Notes: generated by a model from the letters alone, not told the origin. DNA of 64,000 bases from Pleurotus ostreatus/Saccharomyces cerevisiae fusant (GCA_024196135.1 JAMQCK010000057.1:1-64000); one strand, 5' to 3'; shown: positions 11,556 through 24,285, counted from the stretch's first letter. Made by a program: numbers and translations.

Positions 11556-12158
11556 ATGGACCCCACCTCAAAATTCCAGGAGGCGCTGCACGTCGCGCTG
11601 CTACCTGTCGCACCAGCTCTCTCCGCGACTCACGCGACACGATGTAGAAGAACGGAAACGCAAGCATCACTGCCAAATGCGTGCTCAAAGTGTGGCGCAT
11701 ACTCCCTCGAGGGCATGTCCCGCATCAGGATATCGAGAGGCCCTTTGCAGGCCAGCGAAGGGAAGGCCTCGACCTCAAAAGCCTTGACAAAAACATGCGG
11801 ACTCTGCGGCTGGATAGATACGCTGGCCATCCCGCCTCAAAGTAAAGCATCGACCTTCCCGCGAATGAAGCGAGGACGCCGCGTAGGTGCTGCTACTGCA
11901 CCACAAGCAATTCGAGCGGTACCCATACCAGTCATGCCAGTAGCCGAGCCCCCACCCGCTCCCTCATCTCGCGAGGCTACAACTATAGTCAACTCACCCG
12001 CGCCTACTACCCAGCAAGCGCGTCCTCGACCCAAAAAGAAAAAGTCGTCTGCCCTGCAGGAGATGCTTGCTCGCAACAAGCAAAACTCCCAAACACAGTC
12101 ACAGGACAGCGCTGGAGGCACCCACGGAAGACTTGCCGCCTTCCTCAGTGATCTCTAG
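11556..12158 (+). CDS. RNase P/MRP subunit, Rpr2/Rpp21/Snm1 family
   Basis: This is a single-exon protein of 200 residues. An N-terminal helix (FQEALHVALLPVAPALS) is followed by two zinc-knuckle pairs, CSKC and CGLC, about 50 residues apart. Between them is RIRISRG, typical of the Rpr2/Rpp21 zinc ribbon that binds the RNA of RNase P or RNase MRP. The C-terminal half is disordered and ends in a basic KKKK stretch plus ALQEMLARNKQ and LAAFLSDL, resembling Snm1 tails. By family it acts in tRNA 5' processing or pre-rRNA cleavage; which of the two complexes is not decidable here. It is divergent from the BTB gene. Confidence 0.72.
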   Translation: MDPTSKFQEALHVALLPVAPALSATHATRCRRTETQASLPNACSKCGAYSLEGMSRIRISRGPLQASEGKASTSKALTKTCGLCGWIDTLAIPPQSKASTFPRMKRGRRVGAATAPQAIRAVPIPVMPVAEPPPAPSSREATTIVNSPAPTTQQARPRPKKKKSSALQEMLARNKQNSQTQSQDSAGGTHGRLAAFLSDL

Positions 12159-12439
12159 ACGGGCCACGCATCCAAGGTAAGGTCGGATACCGTCCGATTA
12201 TTGATCCCTCGTGAAGCTGATGCGCCCTTTGACAGCATCAGATATTTGTCCGGATACCTCGTATGCTCGTAGCCTTTGCTGCCGACTTCGTATAACCATA
12301 GCGCCGTTGAATGATTATACCACACCAACCCGACACGGCGGCTGGCCAATTCATCAATTACTGTATGATAATGCAATGAGCAGTAGATCTCTAAACGCAA
12401 GTGCACACATAAGATAGCGTTGTACATCGCGAGGGTATC

Positions 12440-14719
12440 CTATACGCCAAGGCTGCAAAATAACCGTCAGCATCATCTCCCAACCATCCCATACCACACT
12501 GTCGCTACACGCACCTCTTTTTACTATGCTCATACACGACGTACGATATCGAGACCGACGGGATGACCTTCGCCAGCGTCGGGAACAGCCCGCGGTAGAA
12601 CCCGCGCCAGCCCTCGCGGTTGTACGTCGTGACGACCACGTCCTTGACGCCCGTGTACTTCTGGGGATGCCCGCTCGAGCCGCTCGCCTGCAGCCGCGTG
12701 CGCACGAGGTTGAGCGGGTACACGCTCGTCGCGCCCACGCTGCCCGACACGCTGCCGAAGGCGAGCAGCGCGAGCACCCCTGGGTCGTGCCCCGTCGAGC
12801 GGATGTAGGTGAGCTTGAGCGCCTCGAAGGTGGACATGTCGATCGCGGAGTAGGGGAAGACGCCGACGAGGCCGATCTGGAGGGCAGAAGGGGTTCAGTA
12901 TGTGAGGAAGGTTAACAGTTCGCCCACGCACGCTGAGCCCGCGATAGAATGCCCGGTAGCCGCCTAATGTCCACAAGTGGCCGATTGCTTGTCGTAGCGT
13001 GCGTTTTGAGTTTCCCGTGCTGCTCATCATTTGGGTCTGGGCCGTCATAAGTCGGGCGCTTGAGAACATAGATCGCAAGCAAGATTACCTTCAGGGTTTC
13101 TATCGGGTAGATACCTGGGTGATAAACTCGTGAGCACAGCTTGCCGAAGGGGTGGGAAGGAGGCTCACTGAGTTGGGCGCTTATTCCACCAAGACCTCCG
13201 CTCAGAAATCTGCTTGTGCCGCTGATATTCCTCGAGTCGTCCACATGGTCAACGTATTGGGCGAAGAAGCGTTTCTACAGGGCATTGGCACGCTATGACA
13301 CAGCAGTGGCGCACTACTCACTGAGGACTCGTATGTGAAGAACTTGATCGCGCTCTCAGGAAAGATCTTCGCGACGCTCAAGCCATTACCCGTCCAAAAG
13401 CCACGCACACCACCCTCCAAGTATATACGCGAAGCAGCATGGAAGATTGTCCGTAATGCATGGAGACCGGGAGTGGGTACACCAGACACTTTGACGCCGC
13501 CAAGGTCTGGCGGACGGGTGATGAGGAATATCTTCAAGCGATCGAAGGGTGCAGTGCATGTTCTGGAGACTAGCCCGCGTGAGTCCTTGTGAGGGGAATA
13601 TAGTGATGCGGCTCACCTGCTCCGGCGATACCGCCAGCGAGGAGGAAGCGGAGGGCGGTGTAGCCGGCGAGGACATGGTGATCGTCAGCTTCCTCTTCAT
13701 CTTCGTCGTCCTCAAACTCGTCATCGGCGTGTTGTTCTTGCCGTTGGGTACCTAGGGGGACGGTCGATGGGGGGCATGATGGCATGAGACGAAATGCGCA
13801 CCTGGTGGTTTATCTTCGGCACTCAAGCTCACGTCGCCTGTTTGGAAGCCCCGATCAGACGTGCTATATAACGCAATAGCTATTATCGCGCACCTTCCAT
13901 GTTCACCCGCGCCGGTCCGCGTCCGTCATCGCCCATGAGCTTCCTAACCTCATAGAAGCGGTAGATCTCCGTAGGCGATACTTTGACGGGTAATAGCAAG
14001 AGGAAGTCGCGGAAGTCGGCGAAGGATATGGTATTGGATTGTGATGAGGATGTGAGCGCCGTCATGAGGTCGTTTAGCACAGGAGGGTCGAGCTTGATGC
14101 CTGGCAGAGTGCGCGCGTTAGATGACGAAGTGGGCGGGCGGTCCCAGAACGGACCTGATTTACGCAACGCATAGCTGAGCTCGCTCGCGTCCAGGTGACC
14201 ATTCCCGTCCAAGTCGAGCTCGTCATGGAAGACCTTCCAGAGCTCTGCAAGCGGTTATATTAGGCTAGGTCAGCGCTCGCGGCGATCACCCAGGCCGGCC
14301 AATGACGCACCCTCCTCCTTCGCCTCCGCGTACTCCTTGAACGTCCGCCAGCCGATGTGGCCGCCGCACTTCTTGAGGAACTCGGCGTCGTACTGGGACT
14401 TGAGCCGCTTCGCGCGCTCGGGCGTCCAGTGCTGCTCGTCGACGGGATGACCATCGGGCGCGTCGTGATTGGCTTCCGGCGGGGATTGCAGCAGGCGCTG
14501 GTAGAGGTCCTGGAGGCGGCGTTTCCGCAAGTTGCGGCCCTCTTGGATGCGGAATTCTTCGAGGGTATGGGGGAGGGGGCGGTATGGCTGCTTGTCCGGA
14601 CGCGAGGAAGTAGAGGATGGAGATAGCTGGACACCGCTTATCCTTCTGTCAGCAGGCTGGCTCGACGACGAGGGTTCCTGGGAGGTAGAGCCGCGACCTC
14701 CATCGTTCGGATATGTCAT
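12440..14719 (-). CDS. SAL1: Calcium-dependent mitochondrial carrier (SCaMC/Sal1-like ATP-Mg/Pi carrier)
   Basis: An N-terminal EF-hand region joined to three solute-carrier repeats gives about 550 residues. The regulatory half has one canonical EF-hand loop (DLDGNGHLDASE). Two other expected loops look degenerate (KKCGGHIGWRTF and SQSNTISFADF), although the flanking FRDFLLLLP helix is conserved. The carrier half shows the three signatures PFDRLK, PIETLK and PLNLVR. It also has GGIAGA, GGLGGISAQ and GSVSGSVGA, the usual small-residue helices. The last tiny exon restores KSLGV then stop at 12440; without that splice the frame would end at 12505. Many introns are present. It is known to exchange ATP-Mg for phosphate across the inner mitochondrial membrane under cytosolic calcium control. 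Confidence 0.9.
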
Positions 14720-16240
14720 GGGGACGCCAGGGTTGTGCTCCGTAATCCAGAGGGTACCGCGACGCGTTCGACGCGTATGATAACTTTCCGGGCTCGCAGG
14801 GAGTAAGGTTCAGGGAGTCGGGGGACTGCCAGGAGACCCAGAAGGTAGCTCTCCAAAAGAAGAGATAGAGATAGCGGCTTAGAGCAGAAGTTCAACGTCC
14901 TCCTCGCGTGTTAGTAGAGAATAACATCTCTTCTTCCTCGACCGTCGACGCCTCGGGATACGTCAATGCACGTGCTCGGGCCGAGCTGCCGCCACTGTTG
15001 CAGCTGCGCTGTTGCCTTCCCTTCTCGTCGTCCTCAGTATTTCCGACGCCTCCAAATGTATATCCTCAGTCGACATCTCATTCGGGACGGCTTCCTCCAT
15101 AATTGAAAGACCTGTGGACTGCGTTGTCCCTGAAGAGGAAGGCAAGACGCGAATGGCACGCGGTGGATGGCGTCCCCTACCAGAGTTGACCCGCAGCACT
15201 GGCACGAAGCCCTCAGAGCGAGAGCACAAAGGTTCGCGCTCTGCGCGCTGTACACTTACCCGTGCCTTCCGCGAAGAACCGCCTCGGTCACCAGAAACGC
15301 CACGACACTCTTTAAGCGAGCGATCGCGTGGGCGTCTCGTCCTTCCTCTGCGTCTGCATTGGGGGCTCTTCACTACCACAACACCACCGTCACTCCTACG
15401 GACTCCCATAAGCGGTGAGAAGCGCCGTCGAAGACGACACCGCGGGTATACCGACACGAATTCGCAAGGTCGACTTTGAACATCCAGCAATGCTGCGTGA
15501 ACAAGGCAGGCATGCAAGCGCGCCGCACTCAAGCGCCCGGGTCTCCTTCAATGATGCTCAATGGCTTACAGGCAAGAAGCACTCCCGGGCGCGATGTGAC
15601 TTATGGTACACGTACAGGCAATGAATAGGACAAGCATTCTTAATGAAATGTCGTGCAGTCTATCTCTGATCGACATATCAGGAAACCCTCTGCGGTGTTC
15701 CAGCGGTGTTTGGTTTGGTAAGATGCCCCCTGGATTGGGTGTTCAGGGAATGCACGCTTGGGGCTGGGATAGGGCTAAAGGACCCTGCACGGGATACGGG
15801 GCAATGTCCTATGGATGGTATGGGAAGCTTGGGTGTCGTATCCTCCACTGTGGGAAGAGGAAGTGCGTCGAAGGTGCCTTGGTTGCAGGGAGAGGTTATA
15901 GGGCGGCGCGGGGTTGAATCGATTCAGTCGCACTTGCAGAAATGTTGGGGTCCTTGGTCTGTCTACTGACTCTTCGAGGTCGTCCACTGCGGACAAATAG
16001 GTCTATCGCCTTCGACCCTGGCCTGTGGACGCCGGGGAGTGCCGCGGACAATCAGCTTCCGCCTTTGACGACCGCATTTGGAACAAAGGGCAGGGGGCCA
16101 CAGGTCATGTGCCGTCCATGCATCAAAGAAGGGAACCGAGCGTATATCTTCCCCACGCTCCTCCTTCCTTCCCACTTCCACCTGCTCTCCTCTGTCCCCT
16201 CTCCCTTCCTCACCTTACCTCTCAGCACATCCTACTCGAC
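14720..16240. other. 1.5-kb region without a confident gene
   Basis: Several open frames occur on both strands, for example 14963-15532 minus and 15012-15479 plus. All are Arg/Ser/Pro-rich and resemble nothing I know. A short plus-strand frame near 15466-15540 (KVDFEHPAMLREQG) looks more protein-like but cannot be joined to a gene. It may hold a decayed gene or a long Argonaute promoter. Confidence 0.35.
16150..16232 (+). promoter_or_regulatory. Pyrimidine-rich tract upstream of Argonaute A
   Basis: A long C/T-rich stretch sits directly before the ATG at 16241. CT-rich tracts near transcription starts are common in basidiomycete promoters. The assignment is motif-based only. Confidence 0.35.
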
Positions 16241-19200
16241 ATGGCCACCCGTGGACGTGGACGCGGAGTCAGTACGAACCCTCGAGGTGAGTCTCCGATC
16301 GCGGCGCTTATTGTCGTCGCTCACGTACTCCCTGTAGGCGCCTCCCTCGTTGGCCGACGCGGACGCGGAGGTGGTCCCGTTGCTGTGCCCCTCCATGGCC
16401 TGGCATCCGCGAACGGCAAGACTGGTCGCCCCGTCAACATCAGTCCCCATGTCACGACAGTCGGCGTCAAGGTGAGTGCCCTGCTCTCGACATCGCCGCC
16501 GCCCCTTCCCCTTCAAGTGCCACCGACGTGTCGCGAGCCTCCACGGATCGCTGAGAGGTCCAGTCGGATGCGCTGACACCACACATTGACGCACACGCTG
16601 TCGTGAGCGTAGTGTGGCGTCCTTGCGGGATGCCTCTTCCCGGCGCTTATGAGATTCGGCACCTGATGGGATGGGGCCGGACATCCCTCCATCGCCGCTT
16701 CGCATGACTCCAGCATGTTGCTGACCCTACTCAGCGTCCCAACTTTGGCACCGCTGGACGGCCATTGGAGGTCTTCGCCAACTCCTTCGAGACTTCGCTA
16801 CCGGACAGTATCATCCATCATTATGACGGTGCGTGCCTATACTCTACGAGTCACTGTATGCTCCGAGTGTTCATCGTTCGTATGCTGATATTTCGTCCAG
16901 TTGGTATGTGTGATTACTTTACAACATACGAGGCGGCGCTTATTCACTCATCTAGTTATTCATCCCGACGAGAAGACCCTGCCTGCGAAGCTTAACATGC
17001 GCCTCATCGAATTCCTTCAGAAGAACGTCGCTCTTGGAATGTTCACCCCACCCGCCGTATACGACGGGCGCAAGAACCTGTTTGCCATTCGCGCGCTGCC
17101 GTTCCCAGGAGGGGCGGAGTCGCATGATGTATGCCAATACTCACGCGCTCATACTACGTGACTGATCTTGTGTTCACAGTTCAGGTTCACATTCGGTGAT
17201 GACACTGGACATCCGCCGAAAGACTTTACCGTACGGTTGACGAAGGTCGCGGAGGTCAACCCCGAGTGCGCTAAATTTTCTCGACGTACTACTACGCGTG
17301 CTGATGTCGGCTCGTCAGGACATTGCAGCGTTTTATCGTCGGCAAACAGAGCCATGATAATCACGTCCTCACTGCTATAACGGTGAGCTCTACCTCTAGT
17401 CAATGCTGCTCGATGCTGACATGTACCCAAGGCGCTGAATGTCGTCGTTCGCATGCAACCTAGCTTGACCTATCCGTGCAACGTGCGTTTTGTTCCGCCC
17501 TGTTGTCCCGAGACCCATCTAATGCCCTGCAGACCCGGTCGTTCTTCACCCCTCGCGAGGTCTCCGCCATCGGGGGCGGCATCGAACTGTGGCGCGGGTA
17601 CTTCCAAAGCGTCCGCCCCGGCATCGAGCGGTGCTTCATCAACGTCGACATCAGCACCGGCGCTATGTTCCGCGGCGGATCCCTCATCGAGCTCGCCCTC
17701 GACGTCCTTGGCCGCCGCCCGAACGACGTCATGTTCCTCTCCTCTAGGAACGGCATACCCGTTCGCGAAGTCCTTCGCCTGCAGCGGCAGATCGCCGGCG
17801 TGCGCGTCATAACGGAAGCGCCAGGCGCGCCGCCGAAGACGCGGACCGTAAAGAAACTGACGACGAAGGGCGCGGCGCAGTTGATGTTCTTGAAGAACGA
17901 TCAGAAAATCTCGGTCGCACAGCACTTCCAGTCGCTCGGGATAAAGTTGAAGTACCCAGATCTCATCTGCGTGGAGGTGAGTCTGTCGAGGAGGATTAGT
18001 CTGATATTGTTACTGAGGCGGATGTAGGTCGGCAATGGTGCCATTATCCCGTTCGAGCTGTGCCGTGTCCCGCCCGGACAATTGATGCGCAAGCAAGTCC
18101 CGGCGGACAAGACAGACAAGGTCGTCGAGTTCGCGACTCAGCCGCCCCAGCAACGGATGCGCGCGATCCAGGATGGCCGTGCGGTAAGTTACTGCACCGC
18201 GAGCTGCCTTTCATCGGGTTAACATGTATGTGCGTAGGTGCTGGCATACGGCCAGTCAGAGTACGTCCGGGCATTCGGCCTGAACGTCAACACAGAGCAA
18301 GGCCTCGTCAAGGTCAACGCACGGGTCCTTACCCCACCCAAGCTCCAGTATGGCAATGGCTCGAAGCAATCAACGATTCAACCGAAGGACGGCGCGTGGA
18401 ACATGTAAGTAGCATGGTAGTTGTTTCACTCATTCCTGACCTTTGTACACAGGATCGACAAAAAATTCTACCTCGCGCAGACTATCCAGCAGTGGGTCGT
18501 CGTCAATTTCGAGAATCGCTTCAACGATGCCTCCATAGAGGAGCTCATCAAAGGATTCGTGAGCGCATGTCGCCAGGTGGGGATGGTGATACCGGATCGA
18601 CCCGCCTACAAAGTACCCAAAGCAAATGGGCAAGCTAGCATTAGCAAGCAGCTCGACGATGCCCGCGAACAGTGCCAGAGGTAAGTCATAGTCCGTTGAG
18701 GTTGCGCGTACTGGTCTCATGCGCATAAAGAGCCAAAGCGAAGGATCCCTCCCTGATCATTGTCGTCCTGCCGGAAAACGGCAACGACATGTACACTGAG
18801 GTCAAGTTGTGAGTTTGCTCCTATACCGCTTGTTGTCACGCGCAACGTCTGACCGACCACTAGCTGGGGGGATATTCAGAATGGTATACCCACACAGTGC
18901 TTGAAGGCCAAGAAGTGCCTCCGGGCGACGTCGCAGTACTATGCAAATGTTTGCCTCAAGTAAGTCTCTGATGCTGTTAGTCAGCGGACGATCTGTGCTC
19001 ACTCGCAATGTCAGGGTGAACGTGAAGATAGGCGGCATCAACACGATTCCCGAGGCCTCGTCTGTGACCGCGCTAACGGATCCGCATCACCCCACTGTAG
19101 TCTTCGGCGCCGATGTTGTTCATCCGGCACCGGGTACTGAAGGTCGACCGTCCTTTACCTCCGTCGTGGGCAATGTCGATTCCAATAATGCGAAGTACAT

Positions 19201-20084
19201 TGCGACTGCTCGTGTTCAAACTGGACGCCAAGAAATCATCGAGGACCTGGATGACATGGCAAAGCACATCCTTGTATTGGCCATGGACTACCGTAAACAG
19301 AGGGAGGGGAAGCCGCCGGGCGCAGCGGCACCTAAGCGTATCATCTTCTTCCGCGACGGTGTCTCCGAGGGCCAGTTCAAGGCAGTGCTGGAGCAGGAGC
19401 TACCTCTGCTGAAGAGTGCGTTCTACGCTACTATCAATCACTCTCAGTGCTGATCATAAGCTACCGACAGAGGCCTGCAAGGACCTAGGCATCGACGCGA
19501 AGATTACGATGATCATCGTGGCCAAGCGCCACCACCAGCGCTTCTTCCCTAAGGACCAGCGGGACGGCGACCGCCGCTCCGGCAACTGCCCTGCTGGCAC
19601 CGTCATCGACTCGGACATCGCGCACCCCACCGAGTTCGACTTCTACCTGCAGTCGCATGGTGGCCTGCTCGGCACCTCTCGCCCTGCGCATTACTCGGTT
19701 CTCTACGACGAGAACAACTTCACTGCCGACAGCCTGCAGTCGCTGTCGTTTGCGCTGTGCCACTTGTACGCGCGCAGCACTCGCAGCGTGTCGATCCCGG
19801 CGCCGGTCTACTGTGAGTCTCAATGTTCACCTTGGAGGCATGGGTCTGATTATCTGTGCAGACGCCGACATCGTGTGCGCGAGGGCCAAGACGCACTACG
19901 ACCCGGCTCAGAGGGTGGACTCTTCAGAGTCGGTGGGCGACAGTGAGGAGCAGCCGGCGTCACTTGATGCCTTCAAGCGCGACTTCAGGGCGCTTCACGA
20001 CGCACAAGCGCGTCGCATGTACTTCTCGGTAAGCTTGCGTGTTGATGTTGCATGCGATGAGGCTCTGACAGTTCTTGGCAGTAA
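16241..20084 (+). CDS. AGO: Argonaute A (complete N-PAZ-MID-PIWI)
   Basis: This is a small-RNA-guided silencing protein of roughly 900-950 residues from more than a dozen exons. It starts with a Gly/Arg-rich leader (MATRGRGRG). The N domain includes [16 protein letters not shown] and [10 protein letters not shown]. Linker L1 reads [20 protein letters not shown] and FFTPRE. The PAZ domain has FINVDIS, then YPDLICVE joined to [12 protein letters not shown]. The MID region contains IIVVLPE, GIPTQC and YYANVCLK joined to VNVKIGG. The PIWI domain keeps the DEDH tetrad: [25 protein letters not shown] and [10 protein letters not shown]. All joins I checked stay open, so it should be catalytically competent. 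The final intron leaves RMYFS then stop at 20082-20084. Slicer activity is inferred from residues only. Confidence 0.93.
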
Positions 20085-20667
20085 TCCCCGCCGCTGCACT
20101 GTACTTCTATGCTTTGAAAATCTCGCTATATCTGTCTCGCTGTACAATTATTGAATAACCTAGCCCGAGCACCGTGGAAATGCCATCCTATCGCCATTTG
20201 ATCCGCTTGCTTGAACTTGCATGAACGCTATGAAGAAGCTTGGCAAACGAAACGAACTGACATCCTCGCGAAGGGTACGAAGTTCCAGGCTTTGAGGCCA
20301 GTAACGTAGTACAGGGAGATGGGCACCGGATGCTTCGGGCTCGTGCTGGATGGGTGAGACGGCGGGGACTGCGAAGCGAGCGCATATTAAAGACTGGACG
20401 AAACATACGACTGCCTGGCCTACCGATGTCTGAGCGGTGTGTCAATGTGCGTCTGATGGATAAGATGGGCCGCAGCTGCAGCTCGGGGGCCAGTTACAAG
20501 GGCGAAAATGGCTGCGATGCGTCGTGAACTCGAACTTCAGTATGATCGGCAGTCGCGGCGTTGGTCTGACTGCAGACAAATTGAGGATCACATAACTGGT
20601 ACATACTGTATATTTCAGAGATATAGTTGTCTCTGCACACGCAGTTTAGCTAGCATACATGAGGTCT
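20085..20667. other. Intergenic, convergent 3' ends
   Basis: It lies between the stops of Argonaute A and the first ketopantoate reductase. No gene, repeat or RNA was recognised. Confidence 0.5.
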
Positions 20668-22252
20668 TTACTTCATAGACCTCTCGCGAAGGATTTGGTT
20701 CTGCACGACGAGCAGCATGGAGTAAACAGTTTCCGTGCGCTTATAGGGGACACCGTCAGTGAAAAATTAATGACATACAATACAAAAACCACTCACCGGC
20801 ATATCAATTCCACGAGCCCTCGCTGTCCGAATGAGTTCGCCCCAGATCACTTCAACTTCGATGGGGTACCCCTTCTCAACGTCCAGCAATGTGCTCAGCT
20901 TGTGGGTGGCCGAGGGAGTGTTGTGGTTGACCCTGATCAGCTTCATAGTATCCTCTCCCGTGCTGGCTGGTATGCCATCGGCGCCTTCCGTGAGTCCCAT
21001 GGCGCGAGCTGTGATATGTTGAATGATCCAGACGCTGTTGTCAAAGATGGAAATACCGAAGTTCATCAGCTCGTTCAATAGCGCCAACATAGCGGGTATG
21101 GTGAACTCTTCTATGCGGTCAACCGTCGAAGGGTGCACGTACGTCGAATATTGCTGCGAAGGATCCGACGGCGGTGGGCGGAACATCGACATGAGAGGGT
21201 ATCTGTAGGCGGTCTATTCAATTTCTTTCGCGAGTCCCAGCGAGATTGTAAGTCCATACCTTGTCAAGCACGAGTAACCAGCAAACGTCACATTCAGCAT
21301 GTTCTTGACGAACTTGCGACGTTGTATCTCTGTCACGAGCTCAACAGTGCCGCCGCCCGCCTATGTTGGGATAAGCATCATACGGCAAACCGAGATATGA
21401 TAGTCCATAACTTACAGTCAGGATAGCTTCGAGATCGTTCAACACGGCCTGCTCTTCCGGGCTGTTCACCGTAGTTGTGTAGTCCTCATAGCGATACATC
21501 CCAAGAACGAGGCGTTCCTATTTGGCTCATCGGCACCTCTCCTCCGACTCGCTTAGCGGCCAACACAGAACTCACCAGCGCACTATGCTCAATCACGTTC
21601 TCCCCAATCAGGTTGGTCATAATATACAGCGCTGCGCTGGCAAGTCGCGGTTCGCCCTGCCCAAGAGCCTTCAGCCGCTCGTACAGCTCGCGCTCGAAGT
21701 TCCAGCCGTTCTGCAGAAGCACGTAGGTCGGCTGCGCGAAGCGGCTTGTGTAGGTCTCTGCGAGGAGGGGCGCGACGAGCTTGGAGTTTGGGACCACTTC
21801 GGGGACGCATTTTGAGGCAATGAAGACGTAAGAGTACGCCCTGTCGGCGGCGGCTTCCATGGAGTTCAGGACTGAGATGGTATGTATTGTTAGCGGGACG
21901 CTGCAATAGCCAAATCGTCGATACAAGACGCTGACTTACGACGATGTGGCCTCCAGCCCGGGATATGGCCGAATTTCTCACTTTTGAAATGCAGGCCTTC
22001 ATCTGTGTAGACGATTAACCATATTCTGTCACACGCGGTTGAACCTACTCTTGATAGCTTCATAATTGCTTCGCGCCACCACGGTCAGATTGACCTTGCC
22101 CGAGTTCTGCAGAATGAGGGAGTCTAGTGAGGTATGACATCAGTGCCAGAGCGCTGTACAGTGCTGATCTGCAGACGACGCAGTGCCTACTTACATATCG
22201 CCCCTACCGCGCCAAATCCGACGAGCAGGACCTCCTGCATTGCTTGTGACAT
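20668..22252 (-). CDS. Ketopantoate reductase-family protein, copy 1
   Basis: It is a member of the ApbA/PanE (2-dehydropantoate 2-reductase) family, which uses NADPH to reduce ketopantoate in pantothenate synthesis; many fungal paralogues have unknown substrates. The N-terminus MSQAMQEVLLVGFGAVGA carries the GxGxxG nucleotide-binding motif. Then come NLTVVARSNY, a segment YVFIASKCVPEV, and LLQNGWNFERELYERL, containing the N-G of the NADP/substrate region. The C-terminal helical domain has RRKFVKNMLNVTFAG (conserved Lys and Asn) and PIEVEVIWGELIRTARARG. The last exon ends LLVVQNQILRERSMK. Several introns are present. An intron near 21021-21069 must be removed; left in place it would look like an extra 15-20 residues. 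Its neighbour at 22651 is a close paralogue in the same direction. Confidence 0.86.
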
Positions 22253-22650
22253 GATAGGACTGACTATGTTGACAGTAGTGGTGGTACAAGCCAAGGAAAG
22301 CGCTGATTAAGGCAAGGCTGACCGTCCCCGAAGCTGTGACTCGACTCTAAATCCGAATGTAACCGGCGAGGTCATGGGCGCTTTCCGCGCGCTCATACGC
22401 GCGCTCCGCATCCTATACGCAGCGACGAGCACGCCGAATCGGACCGTTATAGAATGGGCTCTCAGTCAGAAGGATACTGTTGTAATAGGACCGGTGAAGA
22501 GATTGATGATGATTGTTATGAAGGAATGCGGTCAGTCAGGCAGAGCCGACATATTCACGGATCTCAGTTCGAGGCGGGCGCCCTTTAGAAAAGGACGACT
22601 CTGCCGCACGGATTCTGATATGCCAAGCGTTTACACTCGTGACAGATCTA
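22253..22650. other. Spacer between the tandem reductase genes
   Basis: About 400 nt lie between the start of copy 1 and the stop of copy 2. It must hold the promoter of copy 1 and the terminator of copy 2. No gene was recognised. Confidence 0.5.
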
Positions 22651-24285
22651 TCACCGAGCGGTCCTCTCTCGTAGAAGTTGGTTCTGCACGACCAACAGCA
22701 TAGAGTAGATCGTCTCTGCGCGCTGTCGAATACGCAAGTCAGCTGATTCGTTGAATGTTACGCCTTTGTAGAAACCGCCCAACTCACCGGCATTTCGACG
22801 CCTCTCGCCTTTGCCGTCCTAATCAGTTCGCCCCAAATCACCTCCACCTCAATCGGACGCCCCTTTTCAATGTCTAGCAGCGTGCTCGGGATATGTGCAG
22901 CCTCCGGCGTGGCGTGCGCTTCCTTGGTCGATTGCATGGCCTCTTCGACCATGCTGGACGGGATGCCGTCTGGGCCGTCGGGGAAGCCCAGGACGCGTGC
23001 TGTGGGTGAACGTAGATCAACGACAAAAAGATGAGGTGGTGTAAGCACTTGGCTTCGTACCGAACTTAATGAGCTCGTGCAAGAGCGATGTCATCGCGGG
23101 GATGGTGTACTCTTCTATGCGATCGACGGTCGATGGGTGCACGTATGGTGTGTACTGCTGCGAAGGATCCGACGGAGGAGGTCGGAATATCGCCATGAGA
23201 GTATACCTAGGAAACCCAAGAGGTCAGCGTCTGTCATGACGACGCTGCAGTGACCGCTGTTTATATACCTCGTCAAGCAAGCATAGCCCGCAAAGTTGAT
23301 GTTCAGCATGTTCTTCGCATACTTGCGACGTTGGATTTCGGTGACGAGCTCGACCGTGCTGCCACCGGCCTGGCAAAAGAGTCAGCGGATACATCAGACG
23401 TCAATCTTGAAGGAGAAATTCACCGTCAATATCTCGTTCAAGTCATCCAACACGGCTTGCTCGTCTGGGCTGTTTACAATTGTCGTGTAGTCCTCGTAAC
23501 GATACATTCCCAGCACGATGCGCTCCTGCGTCAAAAGTCAGACATACCTTCATACATCAGGGCCCAAACCCTCTCACATAGCCTTCAAACTCACCAACGC
23601 ACTATGCCTGACCACATTCGCGCCCTGCATATTCGTCCAAATATACAGCGCCGCACTCACGATCCTGGGCTCCCCCTTTCCCAGTGCCTTCAGTCGCTCG
23701 TACAATTCGCGCTCGAAGTTCCAGCCGTTTTGGAGGAGCACATAGATGGGTTGAGCTTCAGCGTAGGCGGGTTGAGAATAGTGCGCGTTGATGTAGGCGT
23801 CGGACAGGAGCGGCGCAATGAGCTTGGAGTTTGGTAGAACCTCCGGCACGCATTTGGCGGCGATGAAGACGTGGGAGTAGGCTCGGTCGGCGGCGGCTTC
23901 GACGGAGTTTACGACTGAGAAGGACGCGGCAGTGAACACTGCTCGGCGTGAATGCTTGGAAGGATATCGCGCTTACCTCGATGCGGCTTCCAGCCCGTTA
24001 TATGACCGAATTTCTCGCTCTTGAAGTGCACGCCTTCGTCTGTGAATAGGGTTAAAACCTTCTGAGAGGGAGAGCGACGGCTGCATAGGTACAGACTCTT
24101 GATGACCTCGTAATTGCTGCGCGCTACGACGGTCAAGTTGACCTTTCCTGAGTTCTGCAGTATGAGAGAGTCTGATGGGTCTCATCAGCACAAACCACTG
24201 TCACGAACAAGGAAGCCAACGTACATACAGCCCCCACGGCACCGAAGCCGACGAGGAGGACCTCCTTCACGACATTCTCAGCCAT
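22651..24285 (-). CDS. Ketopantoate reductase-family protein, copy 2
   Basis: It is a tandem paralogue of the gene at 20668-22252, with the same domain order and matching intron positions. The start MAENVVKEVLLVGFGAVGA contains the dinucleotide-binding motif, then VNLTVVARSNYEVIK and EGVHFKSEKFGHITGW. The central region has HVFIAAKCVPEVLPNSKL and LLQNGWNFERELYERL. It contains a short insertion (YSQPAYAEAQPIY) absent from copy 1. The catalytic-domain Lys/Asn segment is RRKYAKNMLNINFAG. The C-terminus reads IEVEVIWGELIRTAKARG, then RAETIYSMLLVVQNQLLRER and a stop at 22651. Whether it makes pantoate or acts on another 2-keto acid cannot be said. Confidence 0.86.
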
